A stretch of DNA of 64,000 nt, from contig CANMXP010000001.1 of NCBI GenBank assembly GCA_947501845.1, positions 496,001-560,000 on the forward strand. The letters are read 5' to 3'. Origin of the DNA: an uncultured Flavobacteriaceae bacterium (GTDB taxonomy: Bacteria; Bacteroidota; Bacteroidia; Flavobacteriales; Flavobacteriaceae). A program made the translations under genes and the position numbers. The notes below the pieces were generated by a model. The model made no database searches, had not been told where the DNA came from, and saw nothing but the letters and a program-made list of their open reading frames with translations. How positions within the stretch are numbered: the first letter of the stretch is position 1; each line of letters opens with the position of its first letter. Below are positions 33,866 through 43,936 of the stretch, piece after piece.

Positions 33866-34711
33866 TTACTGAAACGTATAGCTTGTTTTTACAACTTGTG
33901 TTAATCTAAAATACCCAAAAGCGTAATTGTCTGGGGTTGTTGTATTAATACAGTTTCCTCGTAAAGGCACGGGTGTAGAGCTAAAAAGACCAGCACCTTC
34001 AGACTGTTCTATCAGGATTTGCATATAGTTTGAATAGGCTTCAGAAATACCAAAAAACGAAATATCAATGACATCTCCTGGCATGAATGATTCATCTACA
34101 TCTTCCGTGTCATCATCATCTTCCTTTTCATACCACATAGGGATTCTATTACCATCAAAAAACTCATCATCAATATCTATAAGTATTGGTAATAAATCAC
34201 CCTGTCTTTGAAATTTAAATAAATAGTAATTCTCTTCTGCCTCTGGATCAGTAAAAATAATATTCACCTCTAATATATCTTCATCTCCTTCTTCTTTAGA
34301 CTGACTAACCTCTGTTATATCTGTAACAGGTGCCATTGTTTCATTTGCTGTATAGGTTTCTCCTTCATGAATCACTTCTAAAGTATACGATTGTCCTATT
34401 ACGGGAATAAAACCAGTTGTTCTGTATGCACCATTACCTTGATGTGTAAAAATGAACTCTGTTCCATCACCATCATTAACGACTCTTACGGAAGCATTTG
34501 TAACACTAGTATTGGTGCTGGTATCAAAATAAGGTGTCGATTTACTTAATTTAATAGTTTGATTGCTCCCTGTAGTGCCCTTTTCCCAATCTAAAGAGGC
34601 TTCGATAACCAATCTGCTGGGAGCTGTTTGTACATCTACGCTTATAACATCATCACAGGATACCAATGACACGGTTAATAGCAGTATTACTAATTTAAAA
34701 TATGTTTTCAT
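33866..34711 (-). CDS. DUF4249 lipoprotein
   Basis: A 281-residue outer-membrane-associated lipoprotein if started at 34711 (MKTYFKLVILLL). A 308-residue version from 34792 would bury the signal peptide behind 27 extra residues and is unlikely. The lipobox is LVSCDD (Cys20). The DUF4249 body has an N-terminal Ig-like beta domain (VEASLDWEKG, VRVVNDGDGTEFIF, SYTLEVIHEGETYTA) and a calycin-like rest with acidic loops. It follows a TonB-dependent receptor gene by 84 bp, the standard partnership in Bacteroidota, and may assist the receptor at the cell surface. Confidence 0.87.
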   Translation of the reverse strand: MKTYFKLVILLLTVSLVSCDDVISVDVQTAPSRLVIEASLDWEKGTTGSNQTIKLSKSTPYFDTSTNTSVTNASVRVVNDGDGTEFIFTHQGNGAYRTTGFIPVIGQSYTLEVIHEGETYTANETMAPVTDITEVSQSKEEGDEDILEVNIIFTDPEAEENYYLFKFQRQGDLLPILIDIDDEFFDGNRIPMWYEKEDDDDTEDVDESFMPGDVIDISFFGISEAYSNYMQILIEQSEGAGLFSSTPVPLRGNCINTTTPDNYAFGYFRLTQVVKTSYTFQ

Positions 34712-34795
34712 GGGTTCTTTTTTTATTATTTTTTTATTTGTCACATGTAACGCCATAACTAAAAAATTCTGGACTTTAATTAAGCATTTCATTTA

Positions 34796-37162
34796 TTAAA
34801 ATTTAAAGTTATATGTAACTGAAGGTACCATGGCAAAAATGGCTGTTCTGGTCGCTTCATTAATACCTAAATTTTCATTTTGGGCAAAAGAAATTGAAGC
34901 CGCATTCTTTTGATTATATAGATTATAAATACCAAAAACCCATTCGCCTTTCCATCTTCTATTTGGTTTTCTATTTGGTTTGTAAGTTGCCGAAACATCT
35001 AGCCTATGATAAGCAGGGAGCCTATCAGAATTCCTATCAGAAAAACTAGCTATCGATTGTCCTTCATATTGATATTGCCCATTAGGATATGTGACAGGTC
35101 TTCCTGTTTGAAAAACAAAATTACTGCTAAACGTCCATTTATCATTTAATTCATAGGCACCAGTGATTGATAAATCATGTGTTCTATCAAAAGAAGAATT
35201 ATACCAATCGCCATTATTGATCCCTGGACCACCCGCATTACCTCCCAAGGTTCTTTGTTCTGCCTTAGATAAAGTATAGGCTACCCATCCTGTAAATCTT
35301 CCTTCATTTTTACGTACCAATAATTCCAAACCGTAAGCACGGGCTTCTCCATTTAAAATCTCGGTTTCTATGGTATTTTGACCTATTAGATAAGATCCAT
35401 CAATATAATCTATCCTATTATCGGTCGTCTTATAATATGCTTCAACTTCTAGTGAGTATTTTTTGTCGTTAAAATTTCTAAAGTATCCCAATGCATACTG
35501 GTCGGACAACTGTGGTTTAATATACTTTCCACTAGTAGTCCATACATCTAGAGGTGTAACTGAAGTTGTATTTGATAATAGATGTATATACTGAGCAGAT
35601 CTTGAATAACCTGCTTTTACAGATGAAGATTCGTTTAATTGGTAGGCCAAAGAAGTTCTTGGCTCTATATTTCCAAAACTCTTAACGGTTTCTCCTTTTT
35701 TATAAGCCGTCTCCCCTACTTCAGTACCACGCTCATAAATTCCCAGCAAACTATTATATACTACGGGTTGATTGTTGGCATAATCTACCATCGACTGGCC
35801 TCCTAATCGACTAAAGCCACTATATCGTAATCCGTATTGCACCGTTAACTTATCCGTTATCTTATGTTCGGCATTAGCATATATAGCGCTTTCGAATGCT
35901 TTTTTTCTATCTAGTGCTAAAGGATTTATAGGTGATGTATCTGAAGTAGGTCGTACCTGCCCTGGATCAAAATCATAATAAATACCACTAATTCCAAAAT
36001 CTAATTTAAAGGCATCACTAGCATAATACTTAAGATCGTACTTGACATTGTAATTATTAATTGAAGAAACCCAATCAAATTCATCATCCAAAATTTCCAA
36101 ATCGTAATCATACTTACTATAGATTAAAGATAGGTTTGAAAATAAACGATCGTTAAAAATATGGTTCCATCTTAAATTTCCTGAAGCATTACCATAACTA
36201 CTTTTGAAACTTTTGCCAAATTTAAAGGCGTCTCTACCAAAATATCCAGATATATATAGTTTATTACTTTCACTTAGCCTATAATTAGTTTTAAGGTTCA
36301 GGTCATAAAAACCCAATCTATCCTTTTCGTTGACTGCCTGCAAAAACAAGTTAATGTAAGAACTTCTACCTGCTACTATAAAAGACCCTTTATCTTTAAA
36401 CATAGGTCCTTCTACTGCCAATCTACTAGAAATTAAACCTACACCTCCTGTAAAAGCAAGATTTTTACTATTCCCATCTTTTTGACGTACATCTAATACA
36501 GAGGAGGTTCTACCTCCAAAACGTGCTGGAATGCCTCCTTTATATAATTTGATATCCTTAATAGCATCTGCATTAAATACAGAGAAGAACCCCAACATGT
36601 GTGAGGTATTATATATAATTGCCTCATCTAATAGTACTAAATTCTGGTCTACAGCGCCTCCTCTTACATGAAAACCGCCTGTACCCTCTCCATTTTTAGT
36701 AACGCCAGGCAGCATTTGCAAAGACTTTATAACATCTACCTCACCCAAAACTACTGGCATTTGCTTTACCGTTCTTATATTTAATTTAGAAACACTCATT
36801 TCTGGTTTCTTAAGACTTACTCGCTCTGTTTCTTCTGCAACAACCACGACTTCATTCAATTGCGTTGATAGTTCTTTAATTTCAAAATTTACTTTTTGGT
36901 TTTGATCTAAAGTTATTTCTTTTCTCATATTTTCAAACCCCATATAAGAAACAATCAAAGTATAAGTTCCTTTTGGTGCTGTAATAGAAAAGAACCCGTA
37001 CTCATTACTAATGGAACCAATACTCGTATCTTTTAAAAATACAGAAGCCCCAAAAGCTGTTTCTCCATTTTTTGCCTCCTTAACTATACCACTGACGGTA
37101 TAATTTTCTTGTGCTGACAGAACAGCTGTAAATAACATAAATAATAATACTAGATTTTTCAT
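34796..37162 (-). CDS. TonB-dependent outer-membrane receptor
   Basis: A 788-residue receptor. After the signal peptide (to about residue 17), a carboxypeptidase-regulatory-like domain spans about 23-105 (VSGIVKEAKNGETAFGASVF, GFFSITAPKGTYTLIV). The plug domain follows at about 120-230 (GEVDVIKSLQMLPGV, GGFHVRGGAVDQNLVLLD), then a 22-strand-type barrel to the C-terminal phenylalanine (SVTYNFKF). It is coupled to the DUF4249 lipoprotein gene 84 bp downstream. Substrate is unknown: this receptor-DUF4249 type is not the SusCD glycan pair, and could carry iron complexes or peptides. Confidence 0.93.
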   Translation of the reverse strand: MKNLVLLFMLFTAVLSAQENYTVSGIVKEAKNGETAFGASVFLKDTSIGSISNEYGFFSITAPKGTYTLIVSYMGFENMRKEITLDQNQKVNFEIKELSTQLNEVVVVAEETERVSLKKPEMSVSKLNIRTVKQMPVVLGEVDVIKSLQMLPGVTKNGEGTGGFHVRGGAVDQNLVLLDEAIIYNTSHMLGFFSVFNADAIKDIKLYKGGIPARFGGRTSSVLDVRQKDGNSKNLAFTGGVGLISSRLAVEGPMFKDKGSFIVAGRSSYINLFLQAVNEKDRLGFYDLNLKTNYRLSESNKLYISGYFGRDAFKFGKSFKSSYGNASGNLRWNHIFNDRLFSNLSLIYSKYDYDLEILDDEFDWVSSINNYNVKYDLKYYASDAFKLDFGISGIYYDFDPGQVRPTSDTSPINPLALDRKKAFESAIYANAEHKITDKLTVQYGLRYSGFSRLGGQSMVDYANNQPVVYNSLLGIYERGTEVGETAYKKGETVKSFGNIEPRTSLAYQLNESSSVKAGYSRSAQYIHLLSNTTSVTPLDVWTTSGKYIKPQLSDQYALGYFRNFNDKKYSLEVEAYYKTTDNRIDYIDGSYLIGQNTIETEILNGEARAYGLELLVRKNEGRFTGWVAYTLSKAEQRTLGGNAGGPGINNGDWYNSSFDRTHDLSITGAYELNDKWTFSSNFVFQTGRPVTYPNGQYQYEGQSIASFSDRNSDRLPAYHRLDVSATYKPNRKPNRRWKGEWVFGIYNLYNQKNAASISFAQNENLGINEATRTAIFAMVPSVTYNFKF

Positions 37163-37578
37163 TCGTTTTTTGATTAATGATTTTAAAATTTCAATAATTA
37201 ATTGTTCGATTTTTGATTATTTATTTTTTTAATGTTTTTATCACACTGTACCTATTGACACCTCAAATTTTAAAGGGTTGCATGAATCGTTTTTTTTATG
37301 AATAATTTATGACTTAAACATCTCTGAGGATTTTAAATCCATCTTTGAGCTTGGATTGAAGTGTTTATTTGTATTATATGATCTTTGTATACTTTAAAAT
37401 TCTCGACAAAAATGCGACGAATGAGGTTATAAAAGGACAAAGTTTACAAGGGGTATAAAAATAAGGGTACGTGCTTACAAGGAAACACCTGTAATCTCTT
37501 AAAAACAATACAGTTAATCAATATTTTTGCATCTAAGAAAATAAGTGTATGTATGCAGGGAAAAAGAAAATATCTCTT
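37163..37578. other. 416-bp leader/intergenic region upstream of the TonB receptor
   Basis: AT-rich gap between the TonB receptor start and the end of an AraC-family gene, both on the minus strand. No ORF of note. Two direct copies of TTACAAGG (37444-37451, 37475-37482) are 31 bp apart, three helix turns, as AraC-family sites often are; but they lie nearer the AraC gene end than the receptor start. I find no exact TAnnTTTG box for the receptor here. Confidence 0.35.
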
Positions 37579-38703
37579 CTAAATGTTTACTGTATTAAAA
37601 TACGCTGTCGGCGTTTTGCCCGTATGTAGTTTGAAATGCTTATTGAATGTAGATTTAGTACTAAAACCGCAATCGTATGCCAAAGAAATCATGGTATATT
37701 TTTTATTCTCGGGTAGTGAAGCTAATGAAATAAACGCTTCAATTCGAAGTGAATTTATATAGTTGTAAAAATTCTTTCCTTCTTTTTCATTAATGACTTG
37801 CGACAAATGATTTGGATGTACTTCTAATCGTTTAGATAACTCTACCAAAGTAAGATTTTCATCCTTATAAGCCGAAGCCTCTTTCATCATTTTTTTTAAG
37901 TTGGTATAAATTTCGATAGCAAGTTCCTCATTTAAACCAGACTTAGCATATTTTTCAGCTACGGCATTAGATTTTGAATTGATCTTTTTATTGGAGGCAT
38001 GCCTCTTAGTTTTGATTACGGCTTCTTCTGGCTCTAAATTAGAATTAAAAATATTTAACTGATTGATTCCAAAAACAGCAATACATAAAACAAAAACGAC
38101 TACAACCAAAAAAATAATATTATTGTCGAAAAAGGCAGAAAACACCCAAATAATGACAAACCCAAAAGAAAGCAACCGAAGCCATTGCAATTCTTTTTTA
38201 TCTGTATTGGAAAAACGATCTTGAATTCTTATTTGATACTTTTTTATTAAAACTATAGACCAAATAGAGTATATTAATCCTGATATAGCGATAACCAAAT
38301 TATTCATAATTACGAACCACTCATAACCTATCCCCTCGTTCTCGTAAACATATATTTTTTCAGCGCCAGTTAATTTATAAAATGGTATCGCTAAAAGATA
38401 AACTAAAACAGTTGGCAATAGGTGTAATATTATTTTCGGAGTACTGTTTAACGGATTTCCTGTTATCTCTCTTACATAGAAAAACAAAAAGACACCAATC
38501 AGTATAGGCATTCCAAAATCGACCCCCAGCCAACTTGGGTACTGATAAGTAATTTCCCTAATATTTAAATAATTAAATATTTGGTTAATCGAAATTAATA
38601 TCAACCAAAATACCAGTATTTTATCTGCACGGGATTTATTCTTTTTTATTATTAAAAGAAACGAAAGAAAAATAGCAATAAATATTCCTAGTATAAAAAA
38701 CAC
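37579..38703 (-). CDS. Membrane-bound AraC-family regulator
   Basis: A 374-residue regulator with about seven N-terminal membrane helices (residues 1-215) and a C-terminal AraC DNA-binding domain. The first helix-turn-helix is LTLVELSKRLEVHPNHLSQVI and the second includes ISLAYDCGFSTKSTFNKHFK followed by TGKTPTAYF. Such proteins sense something in or across the membrane. It lies downstream of an acyltransferase and a second AraC gene of the same design on the same strand, and upstream of the TonB receptor gene, which it might control. Confidence 0.9.
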   Translation of the reverse strand: MFFILGIFIAIFLSFLLIIKKNKSRADKILVFWLILISINQIFNYLNIREITYQYPSWLGVDFGMPILIGVFLFFYVREITGNPLNSTPKIILHLLPTVLVYLLAIPFYKLTGAEKIYVYENEGIGYEWFVIMNNLVIAISGLIYSIWSIVLIKKYQIRIQDRFSNTDKKELQWLRLLSFGFVIIWVFSAFFDNNIIFLVVVVFVLCIAVFGINQLNIFNSNLEPEEAVIKTKRHASNKKINSKSNAVAEKYAKSGLNEELAIEIYTNLKKMMKEASAYKDENLTLVELSKRLEVHPNHLSQVINEKEGKNFYNYINSLRIEAFISLASLPENKKYTMISLAYDCGFSTKSTFNKHFKLHTGKTPTAYFNTVNI

Positions 38704-38836
38704 CTGTAATTAGAACATTTTAAATTCAATATTGAAACAAAATAACGTAATATTTTTTTCTTTACTAGTGTATCGTTAAATAAAAAGTGTTTAAAACGAA
38801 AACGCCTTTATTGTTTTAGCATTCAAAAAAGTAAAC

Positions 38837-40030
38837 TTATTTGTTGAAGAATAGCGGTTTAGTTATTTCTTCTTTTTTGGGGACCTCAGCCTCCACTAAA
38901 GACTTCCTTTTCATACCAAAGATCAGTCTTAAAAAATCAAATTGTTTAATAATAAAAATAGAAAATATTATTCCTGCTAATGATAATAGAATTATTAATA
39001 ACGCTTGTAAAGCATATGATACTTCCCATTTCACAACCACATAACCTATAAATATTAATACAGGTTGATGCAATAAGTAAAAAGGATATATCACCTCGTT
39101 AAGAACTTTTCTATATTTATGGTCTTTATTAAAGTACTTCTTAAAATACCCAATGGCAGTTAACCCACAGGATAATGAAATGACCATTTCTACAATTCCA
39201 CGAGAATAGTTCTGAATAGCAGAGGGAGTACCAAAAATATATGGCAATGAAAATAAGAGTGTTGTAAAAACGATCGTTTGATATAAATATAGTCTTCTGT
39301 CCCTAACCAATGCATCAATCACTTTATAACTTGTAAACAATATAAAACCGCTCATAAAAAATAATAGGTAGTATGTAAAATAGGCCCAATCGTTATATAA
39401 GGCATGGGTGCTTTTAGGAAAATACTGCCGCAAAATTAATTGAGATAATATAATAATTGGAAGAAGCCAATTTAACCCCATTTGTTTAGAAGTAATAGTT
39501 GTTAATTTCCCCCTTAGCATATTATAGCGCTCACTTTTCGTATAATTTAAAAACGGTGCTATCATTAATGAAATAATTAACAAATAAAGGATAAACCATA
39601 AATGATGCCATGAAATATTTCCTACTGGATAAGGACCATCATCAAACATATGCGGTATATAATCCAAAAATGAATCATAGGCATCAATACGTTCAACATA
39701 TACCATTAACGGCACCAAAGTAAAGAACCCAAATACAAATGGAATATAAAGTCTTCTAAAACGTTCTTTTACATATTGCCAACTGGTTCTGTGTCCTATA
39801 GCATAAAAAGTTCCGACACCCGATACTAAAAATAATAATGGCATTCTCCATAAATGCAACCACCACATCATGGGGTCTATAAATTCGAATGATTTATCAC
39901 TATTAACATGCCATTGTTCTGGCCTAAAAATCATACCCACATGAAAAAAGAAGACACTTATAATGAGCCCTATTCTTAACCAATCGATAAAATACTGTCT
40001 TTGTTTTTTTGCTTTTAGCTGTCCATTCAT
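38837..40030 (-). CDS. Acyltransferase family 3 membrane protein
   Basis: A 397-residue inner-membrane acyltransferase of the OafA/glucans-biosynthesis type with about ten membrane helices. The N-terminal RQYFIDWLRIGLIISVFFFH carries the family histidine and acidic residue, and WHLWFILYLL fits the group. These enzymes transfer acetyl or succinyl groups to surface sugars or lipids; the acceptor is unknown. It lies between two AraC-type membrane regulator genes. A minus-strand TACTTTTG at 40055-40062 matches TAnnTTTG 25 bp upstream of the start. Confidence 0.85.
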   Translation of the reverse strand: MNGQLKAKKQRQYFIDWLRIGLIISVFFFHVGMIFRPEQWHVNSDKSFEFIDPMMWWLHLWRMPLLFLVSGVGTFYAIGHRTSWQYVKERFRRLYIPFVFGFFTLVPLMVYVERIDAYDSFLDYIPHMFDDGPYPVGNISWHHLWFILYLLIISLMIAPFLNYTKSERYNMLRGKLTTITSKQMGLNWLLPIIILSQLILRQYFPKSTHALYNDWAYFTYYLLFFMSGFILFTSYKVIDALVRDRRLYLYQTIVFTTLLFSLPYIFGTPSAIQNYSRGIVEMVISLSCGLTAIGYFKKYFNKDHKYRKVLNEVIYPFYLLHQPVLIFIGYVVVKWEVSYALQALLIILLSLAGIIFSIFIIKQFDFLRLIFGMKRKSLVEAEVPKKEEITKPLFFNK

Positions 40031-40054
40031 AACTGTTCATTTTTTGATTTGGCT

Positions 40055-40062
40055 CAAAAGTA
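40055..40062 (-). promoter_or_regulatory. Possible -7 box for the acyltransferase gene
   Basis: Minus-strand TACTTTTG fits TAnnTTTG, 24 bp before the acyltransferase ATG. No TTG at the expected -33 distance. Confidence 0.3.
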
Positions 40063-40151
40063 TCAACAGTCACAATGCTTTTACGAATCAGCCTATAAGC
40101 GAGTTGTACTGATTTATAGGGGAGCACAAATGAACACTAATAATCAAACAG

Positions 40152-41309
40152 TTACGAATCTCTAAATTGAGAAGGTGTTTGCGAAGTTATTTTTTTAAAT
40201 GCAGAATTAAATGCCGATTTAGAATTATATCCTACCCTTTCGGCAACTTCTTCAATGGTTAGCTTTTTACCTAAGTCTGTTTTTAAAATAGCTTTAGCCT
40301 CATCTATTCTGTAAGTTGCTAACAGCTCGAAAAATGATTGATTTAATCGCTCATTAATAACTTGGGATACATGATGGGAGGTTTCTTTTATTGTTTTGGA
40401 CAAATCTGAAAGAGAGGCCGAGCTACTTGCATAAAATTTTTCATGCTGCATTTGGTTCACAATCCTTTTTAATATCAAATCCTTTTGATTTTCCAGTAAT
40501 GATGATTTTTTATATTTCAGAACAGGCCCTTCTAAGAATGAGGATACTTCTGCGTAATACGATGATCTATTCATAATTTGAAATGTTGTCAAAAAGATCA
40601 TAAAACAGATATATAAAAAGATTAAATAGTCACCAACATCGCTTTCGAAAGTGATTTTTACAAAAATTAAAATAACGGTAATTATCAAAAAATGATAGAA
40701 CGAATTTCTAAGCGATTTCAATGTCTTATCCGCTGTTTTAAAAATGGATTCCCCTCTTTTTTTAGCCGATTGAAACAACCTGAATGCCACGGCTGCTATA
40801 TAAACTAGAATATGAATGATAGTCCCTAAATTAACATAGTTACGAATCCTTAAAGGATCCCCTGTATAGGCTTCATTAATTTTAAGTTCGGGGATATTTA
40901 AATTCATAACATGTATATTGTCATTGTATTTAAATATATCTTCCTGAAAGTAGAAGCACAGACAATAGACAAACCATAGTGCAAAGGAAATAAAGTGAAG
41001 CACATCTTTTCTACTTCTCTTATCACCTAATTGAGATGTCATGAACAAATAAATAAGCGGGGCAATTACAAAATTTAAAGGCTCTGAAAAATTGGTAAGC
41101 CATAATACTTTAAAAATATAGCTGGTGTAATTAAGCCAACCTTCAAGCATGATAAGCGACAAAACCAAAATTAGAATCCCCATGTATAGATTTGGAGATT
41201 TATTGGATATCGATTTCTTAATTAAAAAATAAGATATGAAAAACCCAAAGCAGATACCCACAAAAATAATTAAGCCAATACTATTTATATGAGTAGAAAT
41301 GTTCTGCAT
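40152..41309 (-). CDS. Second membrane-bound AraC-family regulator
   Basis: A 385-residue protein with about seven N-terminal membrane spans (residues 10-245) and a C-terminal AraC domain: SLSDLSKTIKETSHHVSQVI as the first HTH, IEEVAERVGYNSKSAFNSAFK as the second, then TSQTPSQFR. It has the same plan as the 374-residue regulator 2.6 kb away but diverges clearly in sequence. First of three co-directional genes with the acyltransferase. A TATTTTTG box on this strand lies at 41314-41321, almost at the start codon, so a leaderless message is possible. Confidence 0.9.
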   Translation of the reverse strand: MQNISTHINSIGLIIFVGICFGFFISYFLIKKSISNKSPNLYMGILILVLSLIMLEGWLNYTSYIFKVLWLTNFSEPLNFVIAPLIYLFMTSQLGDKRSRKDVLHFISFALWFVYCLCFYFQEDIFKYNDNIHVMNLNIPELKINEAYTGDPLRIRNYVNLGTIIHILVYIAAVAFRLFQSAKKRGESIFKTADKTLKSLRNSFYHFLIITVILIFVKITFESDVGDYLIFLYICFMIFLTTFQIMNRSSYYAEVSSFLEGPVLKYKKSSLLENQKDLILKRIVNQMQHEKFYASSSASLSDLSKTIKETSHHVSQVINERLNQSFFELLATYRIDEAKAILKTDLGKKLTIEEVAERVGYNSKSAFNSAFKKITSQTPSQFRDS

Positions 41310-41466
41310 ATTTCAAAAATAGTGATAAAAAATATCTTTAAAATAGCCCAAGGCTACTAATATCAAGATGTTATTAAAGATCTTTTAAAGGTAATTTATA
41401 AAGACCATATCTATTTTCTTGCTTCTAAATACTAAAATTGAAATCTATTATAATTATAAACAGTAC

Positions 41467-42435
41467 TTATTTTTGAAATTCATAAACAAAACGATCTTGA
41501 ATATTATAATATTTCATTGAAGTTTTTTTTAATAATCCGTTACTGAAATATGAAAATTCCATTTTAATTTTTTCTCTACTATTTTTTTGACTCAAGACGC
41601 GCTCTTTTAAACGATTTTCATCGTCATAAATATAGCTAATAACCGTTCTAAAAGTATTTACCTCTTTTTTTGTTTTTGATTTTTCTAAATAACGGTCAAT
41701 ATTATTTTTAAAAACCTGCATTTCAATGATTCGCATTTTTTTATTAAAAACTATTCTTTGAACATTAGATAATTGCCCTTTTCTATAACGTTCTATTAAT
41801 AATATCATTTCCTCAGGATAGAACGTCATTATTCTTTTACTAAGTTCTTTTGATGAATTGTCAAATTCTGTAATAGTTTTTATCTTTTTATTTTCAGAAA
41901 TAAATTTTCTTTTAAGCAATTGACTATCTACGGCTTTTGTTACAATATCTACTCCTTTATCCGAATAAGAATATAAATCGTTTGTGCATCCCATCGAATC
42001 ACATTCTTTGACCTTCGAAACTCTATTTAAACTGTCATAACTATAGGTTTTATAAAGTGGATATGTTTCTTTATCCGCACTAGTAATTATGTGAGCAGTA
42101 GAAGCAAGTTTATAGTCTCCCTCTTTGCGATCTTCTATTTCCTCAATTAAATAACCATTTCTATCATAAAAAGACTTAGTTATAAACGTATACATTTTGG
42201 ATTTAAATATTGATTTTAAAATATTTCCTAATGTATCAAACTCGACTATTTTTCGATATTTCGGTATATGCTTTACTTCCCCAAAACTTTCTTTAATGAT
42301 TTTTTTTACTTTCAATTTTTTAGCCAATTGAGCCTGTTGATCATGTAAAACATAATCATCAATATTATCAAAAAATTGACCATAAGAATTTGTACAAACA
42401 AGTAAACAAACAAAAAGAATGATGTTTTTTATCAA
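41467..42435 (-). CDS. Exported protein of unknown function
   Basis: A 322-residue protein with signal peptide (MIKNIILFVCLLVCTNSYGQ). The mature part consists of repeating strand-turn units such as KIVEFDTLGNILKSIF, YDRNGYLIEEI, YSYDSLNRVSKV and YIYDDENRLKE, which are typical of YD/RHS-like or WG-type repeats found singly in Bacteroidota exported proteins. No toxin domain or lipobox. It lies 19 bp downstream of lpdA on the same strand, but a functional link is unlikely. Confidence 0.7.
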   Translation of the reverse strand: MIKNIILFVCLLVCTNSYGQFFDNIDDYVLHDQQAQLAKKLKVKKIIKESFGEVKHIPKYRKIVEFDTLGNILKSIFKSKMYTFITKSFYDRNGYLIEEIEDRKEGDYKLASTAHIITSADKETYPLYKTYSYDSLNRVSKVKECDSMGCTNDLYSYSDKGVDIVTKAVDSQLLKRKFISENKKIKTITEFDNSSKELSKRIMTFYPEEMILLIERYRKGQLSNVQRIVFNKKMRIIEMQVFKNNIDRYLEKSKTKKEVNTFRTVISYIYDDENRLKERVLSQKNSREKIKMEFSYFSNGLLKKTSMKYYNIQDRFVYEFQK

Positions 42436-42454
42436 AATATACTTTGGAATTTAG

Positions 42455-43855
42455 CTATATATGCAACGCTCTATCCTCAGTAGCAGCCAAAGCGGCTTCT
42501 TTAATAGCTTCTGTAAATGTAGGGTGTGCATGAGACATACGCGACACATCTTCGGCCGATGCCCTGTATTCCATGGCAACAACGGCTTCTGCAATCATGT
42601 CTGCTGCGCGAGCACCTACCATATGAACTCCTAAAATTTCATCGGTTGTTTTATCGGCAAGAATTTTTACAAATCCATCTAAATCCATACTTGCTCTACT
42701 TCTACCTAAAGCACGCATTGGAAATTGTCCAGACTTATATGCAATACCAGCTTCTTTTAATTGCTCCTCAGTTTTTCCAACCGCAGCAACTTCAGGCCAT
42801 GTGTAAACAACACCTGGTATCAAGTTATAATCAATATGTGGTTTTTGCCCTGCCAATGTTTCAGCAACAAGTACGCCTTCTTCTTCTGCTTTATGAGCTA
42901 ACATCGCACCTTTTATCACATCACCAATCGCATAAATATTAGAAGCACTGGTCTGTAAATGATCATTAACTTCTACCTGTCCTCTATCATTTAGTTTTAC
43001 ACCAGCAGCTTCAGCATTTAGACCATCTGTGTAAGGGCGACGCCCTACAGAAACCAAACAATAATCTCCTTTAAATTCGACTTCTTCTCCCTTTTTATTA
43101 TCTGCTTTAACAATAACCTCATCTCCTACACGCTCAACAGATTTCACCTTATGAGAAGCATTGATCTTAAACTTCTGTTTCTTTAAAACTTTATTAAGTT
43201 CTTTAGATAAACCAGCATCCATGGTTGGAATAATACGATCCATAAACTCTATAACAGAAACTTCGGCGCCTAATCTTTTATAAACTTGTCCGAGTTCCAA
43301 TCCTATAACACCACCACCAATGACAATTAAATGTTTTGGTATTTCTTTAAGTTTTAAAGCTTCAGTAGAAGTTATAATACGCTCTTTATCAATATTTATA
43401 AAGGGAAGACTTGAAGGTTTACTTCCAGTTGCAATAATCGTGTTTTTTGCTTCAATTTCTGTGGTCTCTTCCCCAGAAATAGTGATATGGGTTGCATCCT
43501 TAAAACTTCCCAGACCTTGATAAACATCTATATTATTTTTCTTCATCAAGAAATCGATCCCGCCAATTGTTTGATCTACAACGGCTTGTTTACGGGCAAT
43601 CATTTTTTCCAAATTCACCTTAACATCGCCTGGTATCTCTATACCATGTTCTTCAAAATGTTTTACGGCATCTTCATAATGGTGAGAAGAATCTAAAAGG
43701 GCTTTACTTGGTATACAACCTACATTTAAGCAAGTTCCCCCTAGTGTAGAATACTTTTCTATTATGGCTGTTTTCATTCCTAATTGCGCACAACGTATTG
43801 CTGCAACATATCCTCCAGGACCTGAACCTATTACGGCTACATCGTATGAATTCAT
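42455..43855 (-). CDS. lpdA: Dihydrolipoyl dehydrogenase
   Basis: A 466-residue FAD enzyme that reoxidises dihydrolipoamide in 2-oxoacid dehydrogenase and glycine-cleavage complexes. The FAD motif GSGPGG (10-15), redox pair Cys42 and Cys47 in GGTCLNVGCIPSKAL, NAD motif VIGGGVIGLELG near 175 and the C-terminal HAHPTFTEA with the catalytic His-Glu dyad are all present. No E1 or E2 genes adjoin, so one Lpd probably serves several complexes. Standalone gene, 81 bp from the S41 peptidase gene. Confidence 0.96.
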   Translation of the reverse strand: MNSYDVAVIGSGPGGYVAAIRCAQLGMKTAIIEKYSTLGGTCLNVGCIPSKALLDSSHHYEDAVKHFEEHGIEIPGDVKVNLEKMIARKQAVVDQTIGGIDFLMKKNNIDVYQGLGSFKDATHITISGEETTEIEAKNTIIATGSKPSSLPFINIDKERIITSTEALKLKEIPKHLIVIGGGVIGLELGQVYKRLGAEVSVIEFMDRIIPTMDAGLSKELNKVLKKQKFKINASHKVKSVERVGDEVIVKADNKKGEEVEFKGDYCLVSVGRRPYTDGLNAEAAGVKLNDRGQVEVNDHLQTSASNIYAIGDVIKGAMLAHKAEEEGVLVAETLAGQKPHIDYNLIPGVVYTWPEVAAVGKTEEQLKEAGIAYKSGQFPMRALGRSRASMDLDGFVKILADKTTDEILGVHMVGARAADMIAEAVVAMEYRASAEDVSRMSHAHPTFTEAIKEAALAATEDRALHI

Positions 43856-43936
43856 AAAATATATTTGATGTTTTTATTTTTAAATCGAACGTAAAAATAC
43901 GAATGTTTTATGGGAAGGCAATAAAAAACGTTATTC

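Noticed and set aside
34712-34792. Upstream in-frame start for the DUF4249 gene
   Set aside because: It would put 27 residues before a textbook lipoprotein signal peptide; the ATG at 34711 fits.
42526-42942. A 138-codon plus-strand frame opposite lpdA
   Set aside because: Translation is low-complexity and has no motif, while the minus-strand frame is a full lpdA.
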